In this document: piece by piece, positions 50,301-57,399 of the stretch
Position numbering within the stretch: position 1 is the first letter of the stretch
Layout of the letters: the number at the start of each line of letters is the position of its first letter
Source of the DNA: Mangrovimonas sp. TPBH4
GTDB lineage: Bacteria; Bacteroidota; Bacteroidia; Flavobacteriales; Flavobacteriaceae
Length of the DNA: 64,000 nt
Direction of reading: 5' to 3'
Assembly: GCF_001280505.1 (NCBI RefSeq)
Contig: NZ_LBIO01000042.1
Coordinates: forward strand, 1 to 64,000
Notes under the pieces: model-generated
What the model saw: only the letters and a program-made list of their open reading frames with translations
What the model was told of the DNA's origin: nothing
Databases searched by the model: none
Program-made: the position numbers and the translations under genes

Positions 50301-50536
50301 TACGCCCTATTTTAATGACCTCCTTCGCTTTCATTCTGGGCTTAATGCCACTGGTGTTGGCCAAAGGTGTAGGTGCAGAAGGGAATAACTCCATTGGTAG
50401 TGGGGCTGCTGGGGGGATGTTGATAGGTACTGTATTGGGGATTTTTGTAATACCAATTCTCTTTATTTTATTCCAATGGTTACAAGAAAAAGTATCCAGT
50501 AAACCGGCAGTAGTAGAACAAACTAATGAAGACTAA
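47396..50536 (+). CDS. RND multidrug efflux permease, HAE1 (AcrB/MexB) family
   Basis: A protein of 1046 residues, the normal HAE1 length. Twelve transmembrane helices with two large periplasmic loops. The N-terminus (MLKTFIERPVLSTVISIIIVILGVLGF) and the proton-relay aspartates in LAIGIVVDDAIVVVEAVHAKL (about 400-420) are present; other HAE1 signatures are TGVFYEQFGVTLIVAILISAVNALTLSPALCA and the C-terminal LAKNAILIVEFA. It exports hydrophobic or amphipathic toxic compounds; substrate range cannot be told from sequence. Third gene of the operon. Confidence 0.95.
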   Translation: MLKTFIERPVLSTVISIIIVILGVLGFTTLPVEQYPDIAPPTITVNATYPGASAETIMESVIIPIEEQINGVEGMTYITSTASNSGSASITVYFDQETDPDIAAVNVQNRVARANPLLPQEVIQTGVLTQKQQTSALMFMSVYSENENFNATYLQNYLKINVIPSLQRVKGVGNVNVFGSQDYAMRIWLKPEKLAAFNLLPSDVTAALKEQSLEASAGALGQNDGQAFTYTITYSGRFKSEDQYSNIIIKALDNGEYLHLKDVADIQLDAQSYDSFGFTDGHPSINMGIYQTAGSNAQEIIQQIQSELERLSQDFPEGVHYVINYDTNEFLTASMNKVKHTLIEAFILVFIVVFIFLQDFRSTLIPAIAVPVAIIGTFFFLGVFGYSINLLTLFALVLAIGIVVDDAIVVVEAVHAKLDEGEHSAKKATLDAMHEISGAIISITLVMAAVFIPVTFIQGPTGVFYEQFGVTLIVAILISAVNALTLSPALCALFLKGHDEKDHEKKSFLQGFYVRFNKGFNASTARYGKSLRFLYRNKWISALILILASVGIWWAANTTPTGFVPDEDRGIIFMNVELPAGSSMDRTNVVMQDMYHRAKDLPGVRGVTVINGRSLISGTGSNYGLGFIKLNKWEERENEDETASAIIGKLFGIAATIPEARIIFFAPPSIPGFGLSSGFEVNLLDKSGGNFTDLEAATQDFIGRLMQHPTIQYGQSSFNTKYPQYEMEINVPLAKKYGVPISSIFGTMQGYIGGIYAADFSKFGKQYRVYVQAAPESRSEKESLNELYIKTGSGEMTPITQFVKLKRVYGPQSVTRFNLYNSTKISGASNPGFSTGDAIGIIEEELKNLPTQYDVAYSGLTREEVNAGNQTVLIFMLCVVFVYFLLAAQYESYLLPLAVILSLPLGVFGAFFTTKMMGLQNNIYFQIALIMLVGLLAKNAILIVEFAVQRRRQGESIADAAIHGAQARLRPILMTSFAFILGLMPLVLAKGVGAEGNNSIGSGAAGGMLIGTVLGIFVIPILFILFQWLQEKVSSKPAVVEQTNED

Positions 50537-50540
50537 TTGT

Positions 50541-51956
50541 ATGAAATCCATTATAAAACATAAATTTCTAAGCAGGGTTGTGGTGCTTGTATTTGCTTCG
50601 GCAACACTTCAAAGTTGTTTTGTTACCAAGAATTATGAACGTCCAGAGTTGGCGGAGACGGAGCACTTGTATAGAACGGATAATTTACCAACAGATAGTT
50701 TGTCTATGGCGGATGTGTCCTGGAAAGAGTTGTTTACAGATACCTATTTGAGTCAGTATATTGAAGAAGGACTGAACAATAATTTGGACATAAGAATTGC
50801 CATTCAGCAAATGGCCGCAGCCGAATCATATGTTAGGCAAGCCAAGGCTAGTTTTTGGCCTAGTGTGGGGGCGGACGCTTCCTTAACACATCAAGAGTTG
50901 GCAAAGAACAGCCAGTTTGGGGCGTTTTTTAATGGTTCGTTGCAACAATATCAATTATCGGCAAACCTTTCTTGGGAAGCTGATATTTGGGGAAAGATTA
51001 GAAGTCAAAAGCGAGCCTCACAGGCCAGTTTCTTGCAAAGTGTTTCTGCACACCAAGCGGTAAAAACAAGATTGGTTTCCAGTATTGCGGGTACCTATTA
51101 TCAACTTCTGGCCTTGGATGCCCAGTTGGAAGTAACGAAGGCTACTATTGAAAATAGAGAGCGTAGTGTAGAAACTATCAAAGCCTTGAAGGATGCAGGT
51201 CAAGTGACGCAGGTGGCAGTAGACCAAAACATTGCCCAGCTGAACAACACGAAAGCGTTACAGGTGGATATTGAAAAAGCTATTTTCACCACAGAAAATA
51301 CCTTGGCACTTTTACTAGGGAAGCAGCCACAGCAATTTGAGAGAAGTCAGTTTGAAAGTCAAAGCATCGATACAGAGATAAAGCTGGGAGTACCAACTGT
51401 ATTGTTGAGAAACAGGCCGGACGTTATGGCGGCAGAGTATAGCTTGGTCCAAGCCTTTGAAATGACCAATGTGGCTAGAACCAATTTTTATCCGTCCTTA
51501 ACTATAACGGCTGCGGGAGGATTTCAAAGTCTTGAGTTCAATAACTGGTTTGATACGGGGTCTCTATTTGCCAATATCGTTGGAGGTTTGACCCAACCTA
51601 TTTTCAACCAACGCAAAATTAAGACACAACACGAAGTGGCTTTGGCACAACAAGAGCAAGCTTTACTTAGTTTTAAGAAAACATTGTTGGTGGCTGGTGG
51701 AGAGGTGTCCAATGCTTTGTATGCCTATGAAGCTGAAACCAAGAAGTATGTATTCAGGCAGAATGAGGTTGAAGCATTGCGACAAGCGGAGAGTAATTCG
51801 GAAGAATTGTTGAACAATGGTTTTGGAACCTATTTGGATTTATTGACAGCAAGAGAAAGTGCCCTTAGTGCAGAATTGAATGTTATAAATAGTAAGTTAC
51901 AGCAGTTGCAAACAGTGGTGACCCTTTATGAAGCTTTAGGTGGAGGATGGAAGTAA
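50541..51956 (+). CDS. TolC-like outer-membrane efflux lipoprotein (NodT family)
   Basis: A protein of 471 residues from the ATG at 50541 (KSIIKHKFLSRVVVLVFASATLQSC, lipoprotein signal with a Cys at about 26). An earlier in-frame ATG at 50526 would overlap the permease gene by 11 bases. Two OEP repeats: NLDIRIAIQQMAAAESYVRQAKASFWPSVGADASL (first) and NRPDVMAAEYSLVQAFEMTNVARTNFYPSLTITAAGG (second). It forms the trimeric exit duct of the pump. Fourth gene of the efflux operon. Confidence 0.92.
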   Translation: MKSIIKHKFLSRVVVLVFASATLQSCFVTKNYERPELAETEHLYRTDNLPTDSLSMADVSWKELFTDTYLSQYIEEGLNNNLDIRIAIQQMAAAESYVRQAKASFWPSVGADASLTHQELAKNSQFGAFFNGSLQQYQLSANLSWEADIWGKIRSQKRASQASFLQSVSAHQAVKTRLVSSIAGTYYQLLALDAQLEVTKATIENRERSVETIKALKDAGQVTQVAVDQNIAQLNNTKALQVDIEKAIFTTENTLALLLGKQPQQFERSQFESQSIDTEIKLGVPTVLLRNRPDVMAAEYSLVQAFEMTNVARTNFYPSLTITAAGGFQSLEFNNWFDTGSLFANIVGGLTQPIFNQRKIKTQHEVALAQQEQALLSFKKTLLVAGGEVSNALYAYEAETKKYVFRQNEVEALRQAESNSEELLNNGFGTYLDLLTARESALSAELNVINSKLQQLQTVVTLYEALGGGWK

Positions 51957-51974
51957 CCCTTAAATAGAAAACGT

Positions 51975-52568
51975 ATGACCTTAAAAAGTGACATCTTGGA
52001 ATGCTCGATTACAAATTTTACCAAATTTGGAAGCAAGCGGTTTACCTTGGATGAGCTGGCTGAGGTAATGGGGATTTCTAAAAAAACTATTTATAAACAC
52101 TTTAAGAATAAAGAGGAACTAGTAGCCGAAAGTCTATCGGTTCTAGTAGAAAAGTATACCACAGAAATCAATGAGGTGATTCAGGACAATATTGATGATC
52201 CTATTCTGTGTATCATATTAATTTACGAAAGAGGGTTTGAGTACTTGAGGTATTTCAAGCCCTCTTTTTTGTTTGGTATCAAAAAGTATTACCCAAAGGC
52301 AGACCAGGTGTTTGCCAATTTTTCGGAAACATTTGTGTTTGAAATCGTCTATAAGCTGCTTCAGTCGGCTCAGGAAAATGGACATGTTAAATCTGGAGTC
52401 AATTTAAAATTGGTCTGCGAATTGTACTTTTTGAGAATTGATGCCATTGCCTTTAGAAATAATAATCTCTTCGACATCTATAACAAAAGAGAAATATTGA
52501 ACCATTTAATTGTTTATAATCTTCGGGGCTTTACAGAGCCAAATTATTCAAATCCTTATTTTGAATAG
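51975..52568 (+). CDS. TetR-family transcriptional regulator
   Basis: A protein of 197 residues. N-terminal TetR DNA-binding domain (about 5-52; ITNFTKFGSKRFTLDELAEVMGISKKTIYKHFKNKEELVAES). The C-terminal ligand-binding region is divergent. It is the last gene of the efflux operon (18-base gap), so the operon carries a regulator of a different family at each end. Its ligand could be an exported compound; this is inference. Confidence 0.88.
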   Translation: MTLKSDILECSITNFTKFGSKRFTLDELAEVMGISKKTIYKHFKNKEELVAESLSVLVEKYTTEINEVIQDNIDDPILCIILIYERGFEYLRYFKPSFLFGIKKYYPKADQVFANFSETFVFEIVYKLLQSAQENGHVKSGVNLKLVCELYFLRIDAIAFRNNNLFDIYNKREILNHLIVYNLRGFTEPNYSNPYFE

Positions 52569-52588
52569 TTTGTTTTTGACTAATTTTG
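52559..52588 (+). promoter_or_regulatory. candidate promoter of the 131-residue conserved gene
   Basis: TTTTG at 52559-52563 and TAATTTTG at 52581-52588 are separated by 17 bases, slightly short for the consensus. The start codon at 52627 is 38 bases downstream. Confidence 0.4.
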
Positions 52589-52626
52589 CAAAAAATATCA
52601 AGCTTTAAAAACGAGACAGAGTTGTT

Positions 52627-53022
52627 ATGAAAAAAGATATCCAGATTCCAAAAGTAGAGGAGGTTTATGTAGCGGTGGTTAATGAATTCAATAAGGTGCA
52701 TAGAACCCAAGATTGGAATGCCTACATCATCAACAACAAGGACGTGGATTTAGATACCGTGTTAATTGTGTCCAAAGGCTATAGCGAAAGTAAGGAAACT
52801 CCAATTATGAGGCATACCCTAAAGATGCTACCTGCTAGGAGCTATGCCAAAATAGAATTTATGCCCGACGAATTGTTAGCCCTCAACAACGAGTTTAAGA
52901 TTAGCTTTTTTGAAGGCAATACCATGTTTGATAAAACTTACGTGTTCAGAAAAAACACCATTAACAAAAAGGCATTGCAAACCATCCCGCTTATGCAGGA
53001 AAAAGGTGTATTGGTAAAATAA
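52627..53022 (+). CDS. conserved hypothetical protein
   Basis: A cytoplasmic protein of 131 residues. It starts MKKDIQIPKVEEVYVAVVNEF and has a mixed alpha/beta pattern with MRHTLKMLPARSYAKIEFM and a closing MQEKGVLVK. I recognise the layout as one conserved in Flavobacteriia (sometimes mislabelled as a synthetase subunit) but no function is known. It converges on gpsA with a 6-base gap and has its own promoter-like boxes. Confidence 0.65.
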   Translation: MKKDIQIPKVEEVYVAVVNEFNKVHRTQDWNAYIINNKDVDLDTVLIVSKGYSESKETPIMRHTLKMLPARSYAKIEFMPDELLALNNEFKISFFEGNTMFDKTYVFRKNTINKKALQTIPLMQEKGVLVK

Positions 53023-53028
53023 GTGGTG

Positions 53029-54030
53029 TTAGTCGAGCTTTTCGGTTAACTTTTTAAAGACTTTTTTAGGCTCTTTCCCTTCGTATAGGATATCGTATAC
53101 GGCATTGATGATGGGTAAATTGGTCTTCTTTTTGTTTTTCTCATTTAGCAAATGGGCGCTTTTGGTAGCGTAATAACCTTCGGCAACCATACTCATTTCC
53201 ATTTGAGCAGATTTCACCGTATACCCTTTACCAATCATATTCCCAAACATGCGGTTCCGTGAAAACACTGAATATCCCGTTACCAATAAATCGCCCAAAT
53301 AGGCCGAATTATTGATGTTGCGTTTCATTTTGTGCATTTTCTTGATAAAGCGTTTCATTTCGCGAATGGCGTTGCTCATCAATACACTTTGGAAATTGTC
53401 TCCATAACCCAATCCGTGGGCAATACCTGCAGCAATGGCATAGATATTTTTCAGCATGACTGCATATTCAACCCCAATAATGTCATCGCTTATTTTAGTG
53501 CGGATATAATCACTGGATAAACTTTTGCCAATGGCTTTTGCCTTACTGGAATCGGCACAGGAGATGGTCAGGTACGACAAGCGCTCCAAGGCAACTTCCT
53601 CAGCGTGGCAAGGCCCTGCAATCACGGCTATATTTTCAAAAGGGATATTATAGATATCGTGGAAATGCTCACCAACCAATAGACCAGATTCTGGAATGAT
53701 ACCCTTTACGGCAGACACCACAATTTTTTCAGAGATATCCGTAGTAAGTTTTTCAAGTTCCGAATGCATAAATGCCGAAGGAATTGCAAATATCATCACA
53801 TCGGCGTATTCCGCTATTTCATTGATGTCATTGCTCAATTTCAATTGTTCCAAATGGAACTCCACAGAGCTGAGGTAGCTTGGGTTATGCTGTTCATTTT
53901 CAAGGTGGCCCTTGATGTAACTGCTGCGCATGTACCAACCAACTTCATTTAGGTTCTCACATAACATTTTTACGATGGCAGTGGCCCAACTTCCGGATCC
54001 AAAAACAGCATATTTTAAGGGTTTGCTCAT
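53029..54030 (-). CDS. gpsA: glycerol-3-phosphate dehydrogenase (NAD(P)+)
   Basis: A protein of 333 residues. It reduces dihydroxyacetone phosphate to glycerol-3-phosphate for phospholipid synthesis. NAD(P) motif FGSGSWATA (about 10-18), VVSAVKGI (about 108-116), catalytic Lys in VMLKNIYAIAAGIAHGLGYGDN (about 190-212) and the C-terminal GYYATKSAHLL are all present. Cytoplasmic. The gene stands alone on the minus strand, facing a 586-base region without other genes. Confidence 0.93.
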   Translation of the reverse strand: MSKPLKYAVFGSGSWATAIVKMLCENLNEVGWYMRSSYIKGHLENEQHNPSYLSSVEFHLEQLKLSNDINEIAEYADVMIFAIPSAFMHSELEKLTTDISEKIVVSAVKGIIPESGLLVGEHFHDIYNIPFENIAVIAGPCHAEEVALERLSYLTISCADSSKAKAIGKSLSSDYIRTKISDDIIGVEYAVMLKNIYAIAAGIAHGLGYGDNFQSVLMSNAIREMKRFIKKMHKMKRNINNSAYLGDLLVTGYSVFSRNRMFGNMIGKGYTVKSAQMEMSMVAEGYYATKSAHLLNEKNKKKTNLPIINAVYDILYEGKEPKKVFKKLTEKLD

Positions 54031-54253
54031 TTGATGTCACAATTTTGTAGGCCAAAAATACGTAAAATATAAGTCTTAAATGTTACGAAAGGTTGAAGTA
54101 GGTTATGGATTAGATGACAAAGGGCTATTCCCGGGATTTAAATTTGAAAAATTTGTATAACTTTTTGTGACTTGAGTATTAGGATATGTTGGACAGAAAA
54201 TTTCACGGGGAATTTTTTTGTTGAAAATAACAGTGTATTGTGGTAATCTTTAC

Positions 54254-54546
54254 TATATTTATCCCGTTATTTAACGGTTAAAGTATTGTAAATGTGAGGG
54301 ATAATTCGTAACTTAAAACTTTAACATTAGATTATGATTTGTTAATTCAAGATTTTGTTTCTTTGGGCGTTCTTAAGAAAGAGGGGCTAGTCAAAAGGAA
54401 ATACTTGAAGAGCACTTTCAGAACAGATTACAACATTGAATTCTACTTTAGTTAGAAACAACATATAACGATAGAAACTAAATTTTGGTTGGTTATTTAG
54501 TTTCCTAAAACGCTCACTTCGATTTCTTCGAGTGAGCGTTTCTTCT
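54254..54546 (+). ncRNA. candidate structured small RNA
   Basis: The 586 bases between gpsA and the LysM gene contain no plausible gene. A weak -7-like TATATTTA lies at 54254-54261. Further on are three hairpins: CCGTT / AACGG (54264-54277), GAAACTAAAT / ATTTAGTTTC (54474-54504, a perfect 10-bp stem with an 11-base loop) and a strong terminator-like stem AAACGCTCACT / AGTGAGCGTTT (54508-54541) followed by a T-rich tract. A strong terminator with no gene before it suggests a non-coding RNA. The boundaries are guesses; a match to 6S-Flavo or another Rfam family is possible but was not checked. Confidence 0.35.
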
Positions 54547-54550
54547 TTTC
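54508..54550 (+). terminator. orphan terminator hairpin
   Basis: AAACGCTCACT and AGTGAGCGTTT form a perfect 11-bp stem followed by CTTCTTTTC. It ends the candidate small RNA. Confidence 0.65.
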
Positions 54551-54643
54551 TTACTTTTTTAGTTAGTAACTTTTATTGGAATTGAACTATTATTTTTTGA
54601 ATTTTACATTATTCATTTGTTGATAATTAAAAATCAAATAGTT

Positions 54644-55129
54644 ATGGGGTTATTTTCGTTCATTAAAGACGCGGGTGCCAGTGTGTTTGGCATTGGAAAA
54701 ACGGAAGCTGAAGAAGCTGCAGAGGCAAGCGCTGCCAAATTGGAAGCCGAAGCAGCAGCGGCTAAAAGTTTAGAGGAAACCATTACCGATTTAGACTTGA
54801 AAGTTAGTGGCTTAAAGGTTGGGATCTCTGGAGATATGGCCACGGTTTCAGGAATGGCTTATGATCAATCTACCAAGGAAAAGGTGGTTTTGGTTATTGG
54901 AAATAGCAATGGTATTGCAACGGTAGACGACCAGATGACAGTGGAACATAAGGAGCCTGAAGCGCAGTTTTACACCGTTAAAAGTGGTGACACCTTAGGG
55001 AAGGTTGCCAAGCAATACTACGGCAATGCCATGAAGTACCCCATTATATTTGATGCCAATAAGCCCATGCTTAAAGATCCTGATAAAATATATCCCGGTC
55101 AGGTGTTGCGCATACCACACCTGAGTTAA
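54644..55129 (+). CDS. lysM: LysM-BON domain protein (YgaU/Kbp-like)
   Basis: A protein of 161 residues. A glycine-rich start, an acidic Ala-rich helix (about 18-45), a BON domain (about 45-100; DLDLKVSGLKVGISGDMATVSGMAYD) and a C-terminal LysM domain (about 108-158; YTVKSGDTLGKVAKQYYGNAMKYPIIFDANK). The ATG at 54644 is preferred to the TTG at 54617, which adds a sequence not seen in this family. E. coli Kbp (YgaU) has the same architecture and binds potassium in the cytoplasm; no signal peptide is visible here either. Confidence 0.85.
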   Translation: MGLFSFIKDAGASVFGIGKTEAEEAAEASAAKLEAEAAAAKSLEETITDLDLKVSGLKVGISGDMATVSGMAYDQSTKEKVVLVIGNSNGIATVDDQMTVEHKEPEAQFYTVKSGDTLGKVAKQYYGNAMKYPIIFDANKPMLKDPDKIYPGQVLRIPHLS

Positions 55130-55147
55130 GAAATTTAAAACATCCGA

Positions 55148-55176
55148 AGACCCAATGTAAATTGGGCTTTTATTTT
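55148..55176 (+). terminator. Rho-independent terminator of the LysM-BON gene
   Basis: CCCAAT and ATTGGG flank a 4-base loop and are followed by CTTTTATTTT. It overlaps the last codons of the leftward gene at 55170. Confidence 0.7.
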
Positions 55177-56474
55177 AGGGCTTCTTTCAGTTCTTCAATA
55201 TCGTATGGTTTTGAAGTGATGATTTTGTTGTTGTCCAAAAGAAAATATGAAGGCGTACCGGTTACATTGTAGTCCTCGGCCAATTTATTATCCCATTTTC
55301 CAAGAGCCAGTACATGGATAAAGTTGGGGTAATTTAAAATTTCTGGTGTCCATGTGTTGGTGTCATTTTCCAGGCCAATGGCAATTACTTGCAGGTCTTT
55401 AGGAATAATTGTTTTCACTTCTGGCAGTTCAGCGAGGCAATGGGAACAGGTGCTACTCCAAAAGATGACCAAATAACGGCTAGCGATATCGAGGTCGTAC
55501 AATGTTGTAGATATTTCATTGCCGTCTTTTTTTAAGGTGATGTCAAAATTTTGAGCTTTGTTGCCCACGGCATTTTTTTTGTAGTTGATGATTTCCCTGC
55601 TAAGTGGGCCATTATTGGTTTCCTTAGCAAGGTCTTCCAAATACGTATCAATAACATAATTGGCAACTTCGGCATTTTCCATCATTACAAAACGTTGCCA
55701 AACTGTATTTAGTAAAGTGGCCTGAACCATGGCGTCAGTGCCTTTCATTTGCTCCATTAAGGAATTGATATTGTCCATATAGATTTTATTGTCGGTGTTT
55801 GGAGCCATTCCAAATACATAGGCAAGCACTCTATCGTTCAGGAAATCGGAGCTTAACAATAAGGGATTCGAGAAATCTACATGTTGAAAATAAGTGCGTT
55901 TTAAATTTAGTGAATAGGTAGAGAGGTCTTCAAAGCTAGATGGAATATAAGGAGCATTGGCACTAATAAATGTATGGGCCATAGTGCCTTTTGAAGCGTC
56001 TTCAAACCCTCTTTGGGTGTCTTCCAAAGTTTTAAAAATGTCCTTATACGCCCCTTGATCAGTGCTTTCTTGCGAATAAAAATTGCTAATGGCCATGTTT
56101 ACCAATTCCATACTTTTGGTATAGGAGGACCATAGTTTGTTTTCGTTGGAAGTTGTGAATTCCAATCCTTTTTCAATACTGAAATTAAGAGACACATCTT
56201 CTTTTCCATTGTAAATTAAATCAAAATTATATTCTTCGGGAGGAAGGGCATACACAATTTTGTAAATACCTGGTTTTGCCGCAGGATCCAATGGAATATG
56301 AAAAGTACCATCCTCTTCAATTTCGCTTTTATCCACAAAATTGGTGCCTGTGGGTGTTGCTTCATAAAGTAGGGCATAGGTGAAGTCTTTTGCAGGTGAA
56401 AATTTTCCTGATACCTTATGCTGGGCTAGTAGCAATGTGGGAAGAAGCAATAGAAATTGTGCGAGTGTTTTCAT
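55170..56474 (-). CDS. TlpA-like thiol-disulfide oxidoreductase with DUF4369-like domain
   Basis: A protein of 434 residues from the ATG at 56474 (KTLAQFLLLLPTLLLAQ, signal peptide). An N-terminal DUF4369-like beta domain (about 20-110; VSGKFSPAKDFTYALLYEA) and a helical middle (about 115-280) precede a thioredoxin-fold AhpC/TSA domain (about 305-430) with the redox motif CSHC in FWSSTCSHCLAELPEV. Such proteins keep periplasmic thiols reduced or handle disulfides. An upstream in-frame start at 56543 would overlap the EamA gene and lacks a signal peptide, so it was rejected. It is last in the leftward mfd unit. Confidence 0.82.
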   Translation of the reverse strand: MKTLAQFLLLLPTLLLAQHKVSGKFSPAKDFTYALLYEATPTGTNFVDKSEIEEDGTFHIPLDPAAKPGIYKIVYALPPEEYNFDLIYNGKEDVSLNFSIEKGLEFTTSNENKLWSSYTKSMELVNMAISNFYSQESTDQGAYKDIFKTLEDTQRGFEDASKGTMAHTFISANAPYIPSSFEDLSTYSLNLKRTYFQHVDFSNPLLLSSDFLNDRVLAYVFGMAPNTDNKIYMDNINSLMEQMKGTDAMVQATLLNTVWQRFVMMENAEVANYVIDTYLEDLAKETNNGPLSREIINYKKNAVGNKAQNFDITLKKDGNEISTTLYDLDIASRYLVIFWSSTCSHCLAELPEVKTIIPKDLQVIAIGLENDTNTWTPEILNYPNFIHVLALGKWDNKLAEDYNVTGTPSYFLLDNNKIITSKPYDIEELKEALK

Positions 56475-56529
56475 ATCGTTTTTAAAAAATCTAGGATTTA
56501 AAGGCATCAGTTCAATAATTACGCCAAAA

Positions 56530-57399
56530 TTAGGCTGAGGCATTTTTTTTATAGGATCGAAAACTCTCGATCATAACGGTAAATATAATTAATGTTCCAC
56601 CAATAAATGTATTCCAGGTTGGTCTTTCATTTAAAAATAAATAAGCAATTAAAATTCCAAAAATGGGCTGTATACTGCTAATAATACTGGCTGTACTAGC
56701 TTCAAAAAAACGTAAACTTTGAATGAATAGCGTGTGGCCAATAGCTGTGGTTAGCAAGGCAAGCATTAGCACATAGGGGAACTGTTCCTTTACGTTACCA
56801 AACCCAAAAAGCCCAATAAATGGTAACAGGGCTATGGATAAAATTGCCACTTGATAAAACATGAGCATGATGCCATTGTAGCGCGCCACATGTTGTTTTA
56901 AAATCAAGATTCGGATGGAATAGCAAATGGCAGATGCAATACCAAAAAGAGCGCCTTTAAATTGGCCGCTTTCCAAACTGAATTCTGGAGCCAACATGTA
57001 AATACCAAAGCCAACCAACCCTCCCAATAAGAGGTGAATGGGATCAAATTTCACTTTGGAAAATAGGGGCTCCAATAAAGCTGTAATGACAGGGAAAGTA
57101 AAAAGAGACAACATGCCAATGGCAACATTGGATAGTTTTAAGGCATAAAAATAGGTAATCCAATGGCCTCCCATTAGCAATCCACTTACCAAAAAAGTAA
57201 ACCGATCCTTGGAATGAATTCCCAAGGGAATTTTTTTGAAATAACAATAGAGAAATAAAAATACAGCAGCCAGAATAGACCGCCACCAAATGATTACCGT
57301 TGTGGGCATTTCGATGTATTTGCCCAAAGTCCCAGAGGTACTAATAAAAATGGTGGCAAGGGTTAGCCAAAAGAGATGGCTTAAATGGCTTCCTTTCAT
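56530..57399 (-). CDS. EamA/DMT-family transporter
   Basis: A protein of 289 residues with ten predicted transmembrane helices in two EamA repeats; the first opens LFWLTLATIFISTSGTLGKYIEMPTTVIIWWRSILAAVFLF, the second IASAICYSIRILILKQH, and the closing IISSIQPIFGILIAYLFLNERPTWNTFIGGTLIIFTV is a typical EamA end. Substrate unknown (metabolite exporter or amino acids). Its ATG overlaps the mfd stop (ATGA at 57396-57399), so the genes are translationally coupled. Confidence 0.85.
   Translation of the reverse strand: MKGSHLSHLFWLTLATIFISTSGTLGKYIEMPTTVIIWWRSILAAVFLFLYCYFKKIPLGIHSKDRFTFLVSGLLMGGHWITYFYALKLSNVAIGMLSLFTFPVITALLEPLFSKVKFDPIHLLLGGLVGFGIYMLAPEFSLESGQFKGALFGIASAICYSIRILILKQHVARYNGIMLMFYQVAILSIALLPFIGLFGFGNVKEQFPYVLMLALLTTAIGHTLFIQSLRFFEASTASIISSIQPIFGILIAYLFLNERPTWNTFIGGTLIIFTVMIESFRSYKKNASA

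Noticed and set aside
56475-56543. Longer start of the TlpA-like protein
   Set aside because: It overlaps the EamA gene by 14 bases and hides the signal peptide that begins at 56474.
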